From: Lepus europaeus
Taxonomy: Eukaryota; Chordata; Mammalia; Lagomorpha; Leporidae
NCBI RefSeq assembly: GCF_033115175.1
Contig: NC_084835.1
Span: 27,051,858-27,115,857 of the forward strand
Length of the DNA: 64,000 bases
Reading direction: 5' to 3'
Position numbers and translations under genes: made by a program
In this document: positions 11,501 to 26,500 of the stretch, in pieces
Position numbering within the stretch: position 1 is the stretch's first letter
How the letters are laid out: each line of letters starts with the position of its first letter
Notes under the pieces: generated by a model
Seen by the model: the letters and a program-made list of their open reading frames with translations, nothing else
Told to the model about the DNA's origin: nothing
Databases searched by the model: none

Positions 11501-14500
11501 GGCAGTGGGAGGGACAGGAACGTCCCTGTCACATCCCCCATTTGTCACCTGGACTGGGAGATCTTCCACCATCAGAAGGGGAACCACCGCCCGCCTCTAC
11601 CGCCACAGCCAGCCACGGGGGCCGTCCCGGGGGTGGGGGTTTGGGGGAGGTGGTGGGAGGCTCTTGCACCCGGACCTGTAATTCCGCGGCCTTTGAAGGT
11701 CTTGGCGATGATGGCTGTGGGCTGGTGCTTGGCCTGGCCGAAGGCCTTGCACAGCTCCTCCACGCTGTGTCCATCCACGATGATGGTGTGCCAGCTGGGG
11801 GCAGAGCGGACAGACAGTGAGGGGCTGGCAGGTGCCAGAGTATGCGCGTGCTCTCCCCATGGCCCAGAACTTTCCTGTTTTCAATTTGGGTTTTTTTTCA
11901 CATTATTTCCTTTCCTTCTGTTTGCCTGCGAGCAGATTTTCTTGCTCTTTCCTAAGCGAGTCAAAGCCCGGCTCAGTTATTGTCTCTTTCATGCCTGATC
12001 TGCTCATTTCCTACTGAAGGCTGTCTCGGGACAGTGGGCTGGCTTTGGAATCCGTCTGCTCTTAGACGGTGGGGGGTTTGGGGGCTCCGTGTTCACTTGG
12101 GAGGACACATTCGCTCACTCCAGAAAGGCTGGGGGAAAGGTAACTTTTCTCTTTTAAAAGCAGTCCCTTGGGGGAACTCTTTCTGGCCTACTAATAAAAA
12201 CAAAAGCAGCAGCTAACACGCACCGAAGGCTAGCCGGCTCTGTGCAGACCCCTTTACGAGCAGGCTTGTTAACCCAGCTAAGCTTCATAACCCCAGGGGC
12301 AGGCATGCTCTTGCCCTTATCGCACAGACAGGTAAACTGAGGCACTGAAGGCACAGTAACTTGGCGAGGTCACAAAGCAAGTCAACAGCAGAGGCAGGAC
12401 TTCAGGCATCTGGCCTCAGAGCCCATACAAGGTTATGGACACGGGCCCCACCTGGGGGGGTCCTGCTGACCCGGGTGGCCGGGGGAGCCCCCTGGAGCTC
12501 ACGCTCATCATCCAGTGAGAGATGGACTATTTCCCCTTGCACCTCTCCCTGCTATGGTACTAAGCCACTGGAGAACAGGCCCACGTGTGCCGCGTTCCTG
12601 CCCAGCAACCGTGCTTTTCCCATCACTTGGTCTGCAGTCCTGGGCATGACCTCAACTACAAGGGCGGCTGTGGAGGCCGTCAAAGCCCCGTGCAGCCCCA
12701 GTCCTGCTCACCTCCTTGCCGCAGTGCCCCACTCCAGTCTGCTAGGCCAATGCTGATGAGCCTGCGGCCTGGGGGTGTGGAGGCGGGGGCTGCTCTGGCT
12801 GACACCCGCCCATCCAGATGGACCTTGCTTCTGGGCAGCACTTGACTATGAACTCATGATCACTCAGGGCCCCAGGGGGCAATCTGGAGAGCCTTTCTCT
12901 TATTTTGCTGAGGGGAAGGAGCCTGTGTCCCCTCCCAGCCTGGCTGGGGCTGGCTCAGGACATGATAGTCAATGCTTTTCCTGGCTGCAGGTGAGGCTTG
13001 CTGGTGAGCCCCGTTCACACCCTGGGCACTGCTCCCTCCCTAGCTAAGAACAAAGTGAGACCACAAAGTGAGATAGGGACTGTCAGACCCACAATCATAC
13101 TCATTAAGAAACCTGCTTAAAACTTGGCCTCAGTTCTCACACCCATGGCAGGGGCCTATGCCACTGACTAATGCCCAGAGTCAGAATGGAGACCCTGACT
13201 TGGGCTGACCCTCCTGGCTCCGGCAGCCGAAAGCATCCCCAGGGATTCTGGGCGCCGTGTACGTACCCAAAGGCCTCGCAGCGCTTCTGGTAGACGTCCA
13301 ACTGGTGCTGCAGAGGGGCAGGGTCGCTCTGGCCCAGGCGGTTGACATCAAGAATAGCGACGAGGTTGTCCAGCTTGTAGAAGCCAGCAAAGGCCATGGC
13401 CTCCCACACGGAGCCTTCAGACAGCTCTCCGTCTCCCAGCAGGCAATAGACTCGGTAGCTGCAGACAGAGGGTGGGTTGGAGGCTGCTCCCCTGCTTCGG
13501 GCCGGCCAGGCTCCCAGACCGCCTGCCTGAGGAGCCTGCTCTCCGGACACACTACGTGTGGATGTGCAGACCACGCAGCTCTCTATGGGGCTGGTAAAAA
13601 GGTGGCAGCAACAGGCACACAGAGTTATGGGCCTACTGGTTAAGATGCCACTCGGGACACCTCCATCCTCCTGGAGTGCCTGGGTTCCTGTTCTGGCTCT
13701 GGTCCCACATCCAGCTTCCTGCTGATGCGCACCCTAGGAAGCAGCACGTGATGGCTCAAGAGGCTGGGTCCCTGCCACTCATGTGAGAGAGACCCATGTG
13801 GAGCTCCTGGCTGCTCTGGGCTTTAGCCTGGCCCAGAAGTGGATGCTGCAGGCATTTAGGGGAGTGAAAAGCAGATGGAAGATCTCTCTCTGTAACCTCT
13901 TTCAGGAAAAAAGAAAACAAAACAAAACACCAAACAATATTTAAATTAAAAAAAATAAGCAGGAGCCGGCATTGTGGTGTAGCAGGTTAACCCACTGCCT
14001 ACAATGCCAGCATCCCATATAGGGTCTATCTGGTTCAAGTCTCAGCTGCTCTGCTTCTGGTCCAGCTCCCTGCTGATGCACCTGGGAAAGCAGCAGAAGA
14101 TGACCCAAGTCCTTAGGTCCCTGCACCCATGTGGGAGACCCAGAAGAAGCTCCTGGCTTAGGCCCGGCACAGCCCTGGCCAATGAGGCCATTTGGGGAGT
14201 GAACCAGCAGATCAAGGACCTCTTTCTGTGTAACTGACCTTCATGTAAAAAATATATATTTATATACTCAAAAATAAAAGAAAGAAAATAAAAGCAAAAA
14301 GCAAACAGGACCACCTTCACAGGCCAGGTCAGGGGTCCCTGCAGAGTTGGTCCTGGGTGGGCCCTGTGACGTGGTGTGTGCAACCCCCTCCTCAAAGTAA
14401 GCTCAGTCCTCACTCCTTTCAAAGCCCACAGCTAAGGAAGCAGGCTCAGCACAATGAGGAGTTGGCAGGCCAGGCCCCAGGGAAGCAGCTGGGGTGTGGC

Positions 14501-17500
14501 TGGCTGGCCCATCTGATGCCCACTGTGTAGGAACACACAGGACAAGCTGTGGCATGACTTGGGGACCTGACGTTTTCCCTGCAGTGTCCAGTTCTGTGGC
14601 CAGTCAGGCTCCAGCTGCAGGAAAGGCCCTCACGGCCACCACTGGCTCCGCAGTGCAGTGCCGGCCTCCAGGTCTCCTCCCAGGACAAGCAGGGGCCGCA
14701 GGAGCCTGGGCTGTCAGCATGACTCAGCGCTTCTGCAGGCCGCCAGCGGGGGCGGGCTTCTGCACCCGGCACCAGGCTCCCTCACCACGAACAAGGCCTC
14801 AGGGCACCATGTTGCACACAGGCTCTGTGAAGCCCAGACTTTTCCGAGACTGGGTCCTACATGAAGCTTTTCAGATAAGCAGGGAGCCCTGAGAGGAGCT
14901 GAGATCTGACACAGCAGCTCCCCAAAAGGGACTGCCCCGAAGGGCCGAGCCCAGGAGGCCTGCAGGGCTGAGGCTAGGAGAGTGATCTCAGCACAGCCTT
15001 GGGCTTCAACAACAGGCTCAAGGCTGGCCATGTGGGGTCCACAGGCTCAGGATAGGTGGGCATCCTGGGGTGCTGGGGAGAAATCAGGGAAGGGGTTGTG
15101 AACAGGGAAGGGGCCCTAAGAAGCCTGGGCTAACCCTCAGCTGTTGGACTTGGGGTAGGGGACTGCAAAAACGCCCACAGTCATGAACTAACACGAAGGG
15201 AGGGCACTGAAGCAGAAGTCAAGTTTGTGGCAGAGCTGTTTGGAAACCACCTTACACGTCCGACACCAGAGGAATGGGTTACAGCACATCCTGAAGATAG
15301 AACATTTTGCAATCCCTAAAACCAGCTCCCCATTCAGGCATAAGATGCTCACGATGGCTTTTTTTTTTTTTTTCTTCTGACATATAGGTTTAAATGGAGC
15401 ATGGTGAAGATTAAGGCAAACACTCCTTTTTTTTTTTTTTTTTAAGGTTTATCTTATTTTTTTGAAAGGCAGAGTTATAGAGAGGCAGAGGCAAAGAGAG
15501 AGAGGTGTTCCATCTGTTGGTTCATTCCCCAGATGGCCACAATGACTGGAGATGCACCGATCCAAAGCCAGGAGCCAAAGTGTCTCCTACTGCTTCCCAG
15601 GCCATAGCAGAGAGCTGGATAGGAAGTGGAGCAGCCGGGACTCGAACCGGCACCCATATGAGATGCCGGCATTGCAGGCGGCAGCCTTACCCACTACGCC
15701 ACAGCGCCAGCCCCTTATTTCTTTTGTTAATACTATTGCAGGGGCTGGTGCTGTGCCACAGCGTGTTAAAGCCTCTGCCTGCAGTACCAGCATCCCATTT
15801 GGGCGCCGGTTAAGACCCGGCTCCTCCACTTCCAATCCAGCTCTCTGCTATGGCCTGGGAAAGCAGTAGAAGATGGCCAGAGTGCTTGGGCCTCTGCACC
15901 CACATGGGAGACCTGGAAAAAGCTCCTGGTTCCTGGCACAGCTCTTGCCATTGCTGCCAATCGGGGAGTGAACCAGTGGATGGAAGACCTCTCTCTCTCT
16001 CTCTCTGCAACTCTGCCTTTCAAATAAATAAATAAATCTTTAAAAAAATATTTAAAATAATACTATTGCATAGTTTTTGGAATGAGATGCTGGGAAGAGA
16101 TAGCGACTGGTGCCTGGCCTCCTCCCTGAGGACGCTATGCCAGTGTGCCTGGCCAGGCCTGATAATCCTGGATGCCTTGGCCCCCAGCCCCAGGTATAAT
16201 CTGAGGGCCCCGGCCTCAGCCAACCTTGGCACCGGGCCACCTGGGTCTCTGGGAACCGAGCTAAACCCCTTCTCCCTACACCGGCTTGTTCCATTGTGCT
16301 GGGGCCAGGACATGATCCTTGGCAGGGAATTATTTCGAGCAAGTGTAGAGAGTCATTTACTCACGTCTCTGACTCTGTGCCAAGTCAAATGCTCTAAAGC
16401 ACACATCCCATTCTCTGACTCCCTCGGCCCAGTCAATCACTTCTGGGTGTAGCTGAGTCTGCCGCAGAGCTCAGCGGCCCCGGCCTGGGGGCGACTGTGA
16501 GGGGCTGTGAGGTCTGCTGGAGGGAGCGCTGTCTCAGAAGCCCCTTCCCCAGGAAAGGCGTGCCTGCGGCAGGTGCTCCCTGCAGCACAGCGTGCAGTCA
16601 GACTCCCTGTAGCCTCCCCAGCCCACACTTGCCTGGCAGCCCAGGCTCTGGCCCTGCTTCTGAAGTGAGTTGGAGTGCAGGGTAGCAGGGAGGGCCCGCA
16701 GGGCTCCCGGTGCCTCTGTGCCTCCCGCAGGCCCATCTCAGAGCAGCCTGGTGATTCTTAATGCGGAAGCTGCAAACTTCACCCACTGACCAGATGACCA
16801 AGTCAAGCACCTTATCTGGTTTTCTTGCAAGAGGGGTAACCAGACTCAAGCCACACCCCCAGCCCCCAGGGGGCTTATCAAGCATATGAGCACCTAGCAA
16901 GGTACCAGGCTCCCAGACGGTAAAGGAAGGGAGAGGCCAGAGCCAAGGTGGCATTCTGATGAAGGCTGTGCACCAGGTCAGATCTGCAGGTTCAATCTCT
17001 CCATCCAGTATTTGCTTCTTACTTGGCTGATAGCAGCTGGCTCATGGGTGGCCAGAACCTTCTAGAACACACAACCCAGCCCTTTCCCAAGATAAAGGCA
17101 AGTGGCTCAGGCCCGGGCTGCTGGCACTGCACCAGGCATGAGGGTGGAGACACAGGTTGTTCCTTGAGACTTCCAGGGCACAGGCACTGGACGTGGGGCA
17201 ACACGGGAATTCCGAGGTGGCCGACAAGGACAAGGTGAGGAGCACATGCTGGGGGGTGGGGGGACCTGGCCTGAAACTCGCTCGCTTCTGAGGGACTCTG
17301 GGCAGCTCCCTCCACTCCTCGGTCTGTTTCCCTATCTGCACAGGGGGCTGGTCATGGTACCAGCCTTAGCTGGTCCTTGTGAGAACAAAACTGGTCACAC
17401 ACATGTGCTACTCGCCCTAGCCAGGCATGAGGAAGTGGCTAAGGGCCGGGGGTGTCAAGGCTGGGGAATCAAGGACCCTCTTAAACCATGCAGGGGAGGG

Positions 17501-20500
17501 AGGAGGTGGGGTATTACCTGGCTTTGTCGAAGTACTTGCCGGTGTAGGCCATCCCGCACGCGGCCCCGAGGCCCTGGCCCAGGGAGCCAGTGGCCACGTC
17601 TGTGAAAGCTTGTTTCTGTCGTAACAGAGGCCATGATTACTCTCAGGAAGAGGAGCAAGCAGTGTGCTTCCAACTCGCCCCCAGGGGCCCTGGCCTCACC
17701 ATCTACACCCGCCACCTGCAGGCGGGACGAACTCTACCCCAAGGTGGTCATGGGAATTAATTATGGGTATGCATTCGATCCCCAGCCCTGCCCACTAGCC
17801 AGCCTGGAGACTAAACCTCTCTGCGCCTCGGCTCCCTCGTCCTGCACAGAGCCCACCTCACCAGGGCTGGGAGGATGCACCACAGAACTGACACAGAACC
17901 CTGGGCTCCATGGCGGTTTTGTGGAAAGCTGTGAGCTCCAACAGTTGCCGGCTGGCACCCTGTCGCCACCCCCTCCTCGGTGTCCCAGTGAATCCCAGAC
18001 ACCAGGAAGGACCCTCCCCGAGGTCTGACCTCACAAGGCCCCACCCTTCAGCACCAGCCAGGTAAACACAACAAGCTCCCAAACACCCACTTCCTCCGGC
18101 CGTCCTCCCCTCGGCGCCCTCCTCCGCCGTCCACACTTACCGGGACGGGGTGCCCATCCAGGTCAGAGCTGATCTTCCTCAGGTTCAGCAGCTCTGCCTC
18201 GGGGAGGTAGCCAGCTTCAGCCCAGACGGCGTACAGGATGGGAGCTGCGTGGCCCTGTGGGCAGGGGACAGATGGGCGGTGGAGCGGGGTCAGATGCTTG
18301 GGCCGTTCCCACCACGTGATGAACCCCAGAGCCCAGTCCAGCCCGAGTACCCATTTCAGGGGAGGGAGCCAGTGAAGGCCACATCCCCCTTCATCCCTCT
18401 CCAGCCTCTTGGTTTTGAGCCCAGAGTTCCCACAGCCAAGGCTGGCCGGGCACTGAAGACAGGTGCAGAGGCCAAAACCCCAGCAGGCAGCCGGCCGCCC
18501 TAATCCCCGGTCTCTGGCATGTGATAGACTTGGACAGACTTCTAAGCTTGGAAGCCTGCCCGACAAAGACCAGGGGCTGCAGAGCCAGGCCTGGGGACAG
18601 GTGGATTTCGGGGCTTTGTGGCTGGGACTGTGACCAAGCGGGGCAGAACAGAGTGCCTCCACGCGAAATGCTGCCGTAGTTGAGGGAGCAAGCCACAGCG
18701 TTGGGAGTGCTGGCACCGTGCAGAAGAGCGACAAAGCTGTCACCCAAGACGCAGCCTGCCTGTCAACACCCAAGCTGGACAGACACTCAGCAGGTCACTT
18801 CCCTTGTCCCCTTCTCCAGTCCCTTGGTTTACAGCCTTGCCAATGTCCCTGGGCTACACTGAAGAGTGACCGGTTATATCAGTCACTTATTCCTTCACTT
18901 GGGCTAAGGTTACCAGCGGGGCCAGCACGGAGCAAGGCACCAGCGGAGGGTCAGGATGAACAGCCAGAGAAGGTTCTTGCCCTTCCGAGGGGTGAGCCAG
19001 GGCTGCGCTCAGACTGGCAGAGACAAAGGCAGGCACCCTCAGAGAGCACCGGCCAGCCCAGAGCCTCTGGGCCAGCCAGCCGCAGGCGAGGGACAGCTGG
19101 CTCTTACCTTGGAGAGTACAAAGCGGTCATTGTGAGGGTTCCGGGGGTCCTGGGCCTTGTACCGCATGGTGTGGAAGAAGAGCACGGCCATGATCTCCGC
19201 CGCGCTGCAGCATGACGTGGGGTGGCTGTGGCCCGGAGAGAGGATGGACAAGTGTCACGGGGCTGCACGCCCCGCGATGGTGCACACCCCAGGCCTCGGG
19301 GCACAGGTCTGGCGCCTCAGAAAACCACATGTTCTAGTTCCCAGGAGGGAGGGACTCATGTCCCAAGGAGGCCACCTCTGATGGCTTGGGGGCCAGGCCT
19401 TTGAGCAGGTGCCTGGGACAGTCACACCTTCCCGGAGGCACCATGAGAGACCCGCATGGCAGCTCTGTGGCTGGGGACCAGGAGGCAGCCGGAGCCCACT
19501 TCCTACCTTGTGGCTCCACACAACCTTAGGTCTGGCACCTCCACAACTGACCAGGGGGCAGCCTGGGGCTCTGTCCCACTTGTAAGGAACACTCTGCCTT
19601 CCCAGCCCCCAGGGTGCCGGTGCCCTGAGGCCAGGGGCTACCACAAACCTCCCAGCAGCCTCGGCACACGGGTTTGGTGGACCGAAAAATTGGGCTTCAG
19701 GCTCTCTACCAGCACCACTGGGCTACTCAGCCGCCATTCAAACAGGCATTCTGACGGCAGGAGAAGCAACTTGGAACCATGCTTTTGCACAGAACGTAAA
19801 AGGCAAACACACAATTTCAGCTTCTACAAGGTCTACAGTCAGGGAAAAGGAGGAGCACTGGGGTTTGGGGGTGGGCACTGACTAGAGCAAAGAACAAAGT
19901 CCTGCCCTCCAGCCTTTCTCACTCTAACAGCTGAATGGCTACCGGGCAAAGCCATCCACACTAGCACAGGCAAGGATGACATCGGGGACAGGAGACCTGC
20001 CAGGTCCCAGCGGACCCGCTTGCTTCATCGGCCTCTGCCCTAAAATGGGCTGGGTTCCTACTGGGCCGGGCTACAAGCCCCAGCCGGCCCGGACGCCCTC
20101 CAGTCCACACGGTTCCAGCACGACAGTGGGCTCAGGGCATGCGCCTCCCGGCCTCCCCGCGTGCAGCCAGTGCAGCCCTCTGACGCTGCTCCTGCAGGCC
20201 CTGCACACTAAAACATGCCCAAGGGCTCATGCAGCATCCGGGCTCCACACCAGCCCCCTCCCCCCAGTCAACGGCCCCCTGGGTTAGGGGTGAGTCACTC
20301 CCAGCGCAGGCGCGTTAGTAGAGGACTCCGGCAAACCGTCCATGCTGTTTAGTAGCCACACCCCGGCACACGGTCCTCTGATACTTCACCATTTCTACGA
20401 GCTCCTGGCCATGGGGAAAAGACACTAAACCTGCAAGAGGGAGGTGAGGATATGTCAACAGAAAGTCTTCTCTGCCTGGCCAGGATCCTGCTCTCAGCCG

Positions 20501-23500
20501 GCCAGGGGACTCCCCAGTCTAACCCAGGCAGGCAGGTCTCCTGCGTGCAAGGACGGCCCTGTCCCTGAGCAGTCCTGTTGCAGGCCACAGCGGGGGAGCC
20601 TGTGGGTGACTACTGAGCCAAAGGAAGCTTGGGTCAACCTCGTGCCCACGAGGAAGGGGCTCCAGGGAGAAAGGGTGTGGAGCACACAGCACTTCCTGCA
20701 TGAGCCCAGGCCCGGTGGAGGGAGGGAGGTCAGCCTTGAGAGACAGCAGAAGGTAGAAAGTAGAACCAGCCGCTGATTTTTAATAAACTTCCTTGTTGGG
20801 CCCAGAAGGGCGAGCCTGCAGGATTTCACTCCCTCCCTTCCTCCCTCCCAAGCCGGCATCCAGCCAACTGCTGGCCCTGACTTCACACCCACCAAGTAAA
20901 CACACCCCAAACACTGGGTCCCCAGGAGCCAGGCACCCTCTCCACTCCTCCCTGGGCTTCCGGGGTGGCCCCTCTGCAAAGTGGTGGAGCAGGGAGGGGC
21001 TGTGCAGACTTGGGCTGCACACATTGAGCAAGCCTGTCACCTTCTTGTGCAAATGGGGCACCAGTGAGATAATGCGTGTAAAGTGCCCAGGTCACCGACG
21101 CCAAGGGACCAGGCGCACCAAGCTCCTCGTCTGCAGGCTGCGATCACGATCTGCCCACGGGCCACAGGCAGGCGAGAAGGCAACCAGCAAAGGGCCGAGA
21201 TAGGGCTCTGGAACTGAAAATGCTGGGCACACAGCAGGCACAAAGCTCAACCTACGTAAGGCCCTTTGGGGCCAAAAGTGCACATCTGTGGCATCAGGGC
21301 CTGAACTGTTTCTGCAACCCCAGCTCATTGGGATGGGCACCTGCAAGTAGAGTCCCCACCCCCACCCCCCCAGGCTGCAGACTGGGTAGGGACGGCCTTA
21401 CCACACTAACCACCTCTTTGTGCCAGGCAGCCTTGACAGTTCAAAAACTCCACCCATGGCCTGAACAGTCCACATACAAACCCAGTCAGCTCTGCTAAAG
21501 TAGCTGGTAAACAAACCTGTGGTGTGCAAGGGGCAGAAGAAAAATGGGAATTTCTGTGTGATAGAATAAGGAAGCAAAGGAGCATTTACATGTCAAAAGT
21601 CTAACTTGGGTGGGTCCCAGCCCTCTCCCTGGGGGCAGCTTAGGGGAATCTCCTCTGCCCTTCACCACGGGGCTATTATGAAGTTCTGGGAGGGATTCCA
21701 CGCCCAGAAAGCCCTCCATCCAGCAGTCTCCCAGAAAGTGTAGGGAGGAGAAAAAAGAGGGCCTACACCCAAGAGCCACAAGAACTCCAGCAGACTGGGC
21801 TGACCTCTCAGTTCTTCACCAAGATGCCTACCTGGTCTGTTAGGTGTACCCTCCTCATTAAACTGTTAGCACGCTTATGCTACTCTCTTGTCTGAACCCC
21901 AGAGCAACCGATCCCTGGAAACAGTTCCATCTACGGGGGGCTGCAGAACTCAGCGTCGGCCCAAATGGTGTTTGCTGGTCCCGTCTCCGGAACATGTTCT
22001 CCCAGATGTTCCCCAGCCAGGAGGGTCTCGCGTACCCTTTAAGCACCCACCACGCCTGCTCACAGGAAGATCCCCCACCCTGTGCCAGGGCTCTTTTCAA
22101 GAGATAATGGAGAGGATGGAAGACCTCTCTGTCTCTCCCAAACTGTTACTCTGCCTTTCCAGAAAATAATAATAAAAGAAATGGAAGTTAGGGGCTAAGT
22201 TCAGGTGGTAAAATATTCTGAACAACCTGACACTAATCAACTTGAGAATAGGAACATTTCTAGGAAAAAGTGAGTCACAAATGCTTCAAGAAGAAAATCG
22301 GAGTGACAGTTTAACCATGAAGCACATATGAACAATGCGCTGAGGATGCACATTCCCACAGCCCCGGCAGCCCCAGAGCGGGGCCAGCGTGGAACGTGCA
22401 CCCAGGAAACCAAACAGGGCTGCCCCATAGTGCAGGCGGCAGCATGGCCTGGAGTCAGCCCTGGGTCCGTCAGAACAACCCAGCCACAGTGTGGTTCTGT
22501 AACGGAATCCTACACAGCAGTGAGAGTGAGCGCAGCACGCCTCCGACCCTGCCTCAGTGTTAGCTCACAGATAAACCAGCACCAGCCCGAGAGGCCACCC
22601 TGTTTATGAATGTGTGCAAATGCTATCTGTACACACTACAAGGGTACAGCTCTTTCTGGGGAAGAGGGAGGGACATATGGGAGCTTCAAACATACTAACA
22701 TGGGGGTGGTGCGGGCGGGTAGAGCCACCACCTGTGACGCCAGCATCCCAGAGGTGCACTGGTTCATGTCCTGGCTGCTCCACTTACTATCCAGCTCCCT
22801 GTTAAAGTGCCTGGGAAAGTAGCAGAGGATGGCCCAAGTGCTTGGGCCCCTGCCACCCATGTGAGAGATTTGGATAAAGTTTTAGGCTCCTGGCTTTGGC
22901 CTGGCCAAGCCCTGGCTGTTATGGCCATCTGGGGAATGAATCAATGAATGGAAGAGCTCTCTCTGCTCTCTCTGTAACTGCCTTTTAAGTATGTAAATCT
23001 TCTTTTGAGGTATTATGTTGTCCTAGTTCTTAAACTGGTGGTAGTTACATAGTTTTTTTTTTTTTTTTTTGAAAGGCAGGCAGACACAGAGACAGACATC
23101 TGTCCACTGGTTCATTCCCCAAATGCCCAGCCAAGGCTGAAGCCAGCGTGGAGATCAATCCAGATTTCCCACACAGATGGCAAGGACCTCAGTACTTGAA
23201 CCATCACCTGCTGCCGCCTTCCAGGGTACCCATTAACAGGAAGCTGGCAATGGAAGCCCAGGAACTCCAGTACGGAACACAGGCATGATAGGCAGTGTCT
23301 TAACTGTTGTGCCAGGCACTCCCCGCCAGGGTTATGAATTACTTATGACACATGTATTACTGATGCACATACTTCTTCAAAAAACGTTCAGGAGAATCCA
23401 GCATGCCAGGGTGGAGCCCTCCAACTACCTGAGGCTGGCAGCTGCCTGGAAAGGCCCTCTGTAGGCTGCCTGAGCCTCAGTTTCCCCAGAGTGTGTCACA

Positions 23501-26500
23501 GCGCACAGATCAGTGCTGCGGACGCCAAGCCTCACCTCACTTTGTGGACGGGCCCAGTAAGGCCTGCTGGCAGCACACAAGGACACGGGCACAGAGGACC
23601 TGGTGAATGGGTGCACGAGGTGCAGCATCACAGGCCTCAGAGGAACCAGTGCGGACTCCCAGTGCAACCCGGCCGGCCTCTAAAAGTGGCGCTTGGTGAG
23701 GGAGGCCAGGCCCCAAGGACTGGCTCTGTAAGATTCCATCTCGTTGGGGCTGGCGCCATGGCTCACTTGGTTAATCCTCCGCCTGCGGCGCTGGCATCCC
23801 ATATGGGTGCCAGGTTCTAGTCCCAGCTGCTCCTCTTCCAGTCCAGCTCTCTGCTGTGGCCTGGGAGGGCAGTGGAGGATGGCCCAAGTGCTTGGGCCCT
23901 GCACCCGCATGGGAGACCAGGAGGAGGCACCTGGCTCCTGGCTTCGGATCGGCATAGCTCTGGCCGTAGGGACCATTTGGGGGGGTGAACCAACAGAAAG
24001 AAGACCTTTCTCTCTGTCTCTCTCACTGTCCAACTCTGTCAAAAAAAAAAAAAAAAAAAAAGATTCCATCTCGGTGAAATGGGCAGAAGCATTACATTTA
24101 CAGGCAAGAACTGGGGACTGGGGCTGCAAGTGGGGGAATGACAAGCCTGTCACTGAGTGTGGTGGATTCACGGCAGCCAGGACTGCAAACCACTGACCTG
24201 TACACATAACATGGCATAGCATGCACACCGCACCTCAATACAGCTGAGAAAGATGTCTTTAAAAGGAGGAGGGTGTGATGTGGCCCAGCAGAGAAGTCCT
24301 CAGACGGCCTTACTTCCCCATCCCCTTACACAGCCCTCACTCCCCCAAGGCTTAGATGTCCCCAGGAGCCTGGCCCCCAGCTCCCACCAGATCCACCCTC
24401 CCCCCACCTTGCCCTACTGTTCTGGACCAGAGCAAAGTCTGCCTGAGGGCTGGGTTCTGGGCAGGTCCCTGCCCCAGGGTGTGCTCTGGGCATCCAGGGC
24501 AGATAGCAAAGGCAGGCTGTGGCCCGCAGGGAGTGCCTGGTTTTGTGGGAGCAGGCCTGCCTAAATCAGCCAAGTCCAGGGGTCAGAGCTGCAACAGGGG
24601 CCACAGGCAGACCCTAACCACAGGGCTGCAGCTGGAAACACTGGCATTGGCCAGGTTCAGTTCAGAGGTCACTGGGCAGAGAACGGAGTCAATTGCTTTC
24701 ACTCTGGGTTGAGCAACACAGTCGGTGCTGCTGCTTTTAGGCCAACCTCAACAGACTTGCTCTTGCCGGAGCCAGGGCCAGGCTGGGCAGGAGCTCCTGA
24801 GGCAACCCTGGGGGAGAAGCAGGCCCCAGGAGGTTGGGCCTACAGCGGACCAGAGACCCAAAGGGGTCTTTGAGCGCTCATCCCAAACATCAGCAAATGC
24901 CAAGCAGGGCAGCAGGGGGTGGAGCCCAGAGCCTGCTCACTCTGCTCCCCCAGCCCCACTCCTGCAGGACTTGGTTTAGAAGTCACCTGCCCATGAACCT
25001 CCCCTTTCAAGATGGGGAAACTGAGGCCCTGGGACAGGCAGGGCCTTCCTGGAACTTTCTCCAGCCAGGTCTGATCAGACGTTATCCTGCCAGGCACCCT
25101 CCCCAAAGCTGGGGGAGGCTAAGGTCCTGGCCCCCTTGCACAGTGCCTGGCCCCACCTGGGTTAACTCCAGCCTGGCCTGCCTAAGCGAAAACCGAGAAA
25201 TCTTTGTCACCAGCCTGGATAGCCAAGGCCAGTTCAGCTGATGAGGTTTCACTTTTGAAAGCCTGGAAGAGCTGGGCTCTTGCTACAGTTTGCTCAGCAC
25301 GTGGAGGGAGGTGACCCGGGAGAAGCTGTGGCCACTGTGGGCGTGGTCTTGACAAAGAGCCCTCTGTGAAGACTCTGTCCCTCCACCTCCAGGCCCAGCT
25401 CCTGACACAGAAGCCAGTGTCCACACCTCCTGGGGCCTGGCGAGGCCCTCGGCACCCAGGGTGGCCGACAGCACAGAAATGTGATAGCTCCCCCTACCCC
25501 TGAAACCAACATCCTCCCGGGAACAGAGTCTGAGCCAGCTTCAGTGTGTGACCAACACACAGGGCACCAAACCTGTTAAACCACGGACACTCTAGCTCCC
25601 ACAGAGAAGGGGACACCCTGACAGTGCAGTCGCTGCAGCCCAGACCGGGCCAGGGCCTCGGGACAGACTTCAGACTTGCTGACCTCTCGTAGCCCATCTC
25701 TCAAGCCCTCCTCAATGGCTGTTTGCACACAGACTCAAACTCTTAATTTCAAAATCTCTCTTGTGACAGAGGTTGCATAGACTCAATGCCACTTCCTTCT
25801 AAAATTAAATTTTCTCTAATAATCTGTCTTGCACCTGCTATACACACATACATACACACATACACACAGAGGGAACACCGATTTTACCTACCACCCTTTT
25901 TCTTCCTGCAAATGGATACTTTGAATTCAAGGAGCTCCTCCCTAAGGTGTTACAACGTAGCCGTGGGTTTCACCATCAAGTGGCATGCCACATAGTTATT
26001 TTTTCTGGGAAGAAGAAACACTTAACAAAGACCTAGGAGGCCCCCCCCATACCCCTCTCCTGCTTTGACAGCCCCCTAAACTTTCTCCAAGTGCCTTTCA
26101 AGCTAGCAGCCTCCATGGGTGCACCCCCTGCTCTGCAGTCGGCTCACCAGCCAGGGAAGCCTTCCTGCTAACTCCAGCCCTTTGAGTCCTGGAGCACACT
26201 AGCCTCAGCTCGCACCCCCAAGGCATGAGTATAATGCAGTCCATCACAGGCCCTCTTCCAAAGGCAACAAAGGAAGACGCTGTGTCACACTAGGGACACT
26301 TATGTGGCTGCTCAGTGACCCAAAAATATCCGCCCATCCTTTCGAGCCTTGTAAGGTGCAAAACTAGCTAGCTGGGTAACTGCAGCCTCTGTCCAGCTAG
26401 ACCTCAGGTCCCCCAACCTGGCCCAGGGAAGCAGACCGACTGGGTGCCAGGCTGCAGGACGGGGTGCTGGGATAGGCCGGTGATATCCCACACGGCGGAC

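Larger units (their letters stand above)
13459..17517 (-). other. TKT: TKT intron 4 (4.1 kb) with four CSINEs
   Basis: Intron between the KYFDKA and SYRVYC exons. It carries CSINEs at 13626-13925 (+), 13965-14285 (+), 15428-15716 (-) and 15741-16057 (+), plus two long oligo-T runs at about 15359-15373 and 15427-15443. The rest is unique GC-rich sequence. Confidence 0.85.

Noticed and set aside
18048-18773. A 241-codon frame over TKT exon 3
   Set aside because: It contains exon 3 ([20 protein letters not shown]) flanked by intron translation on both sides.
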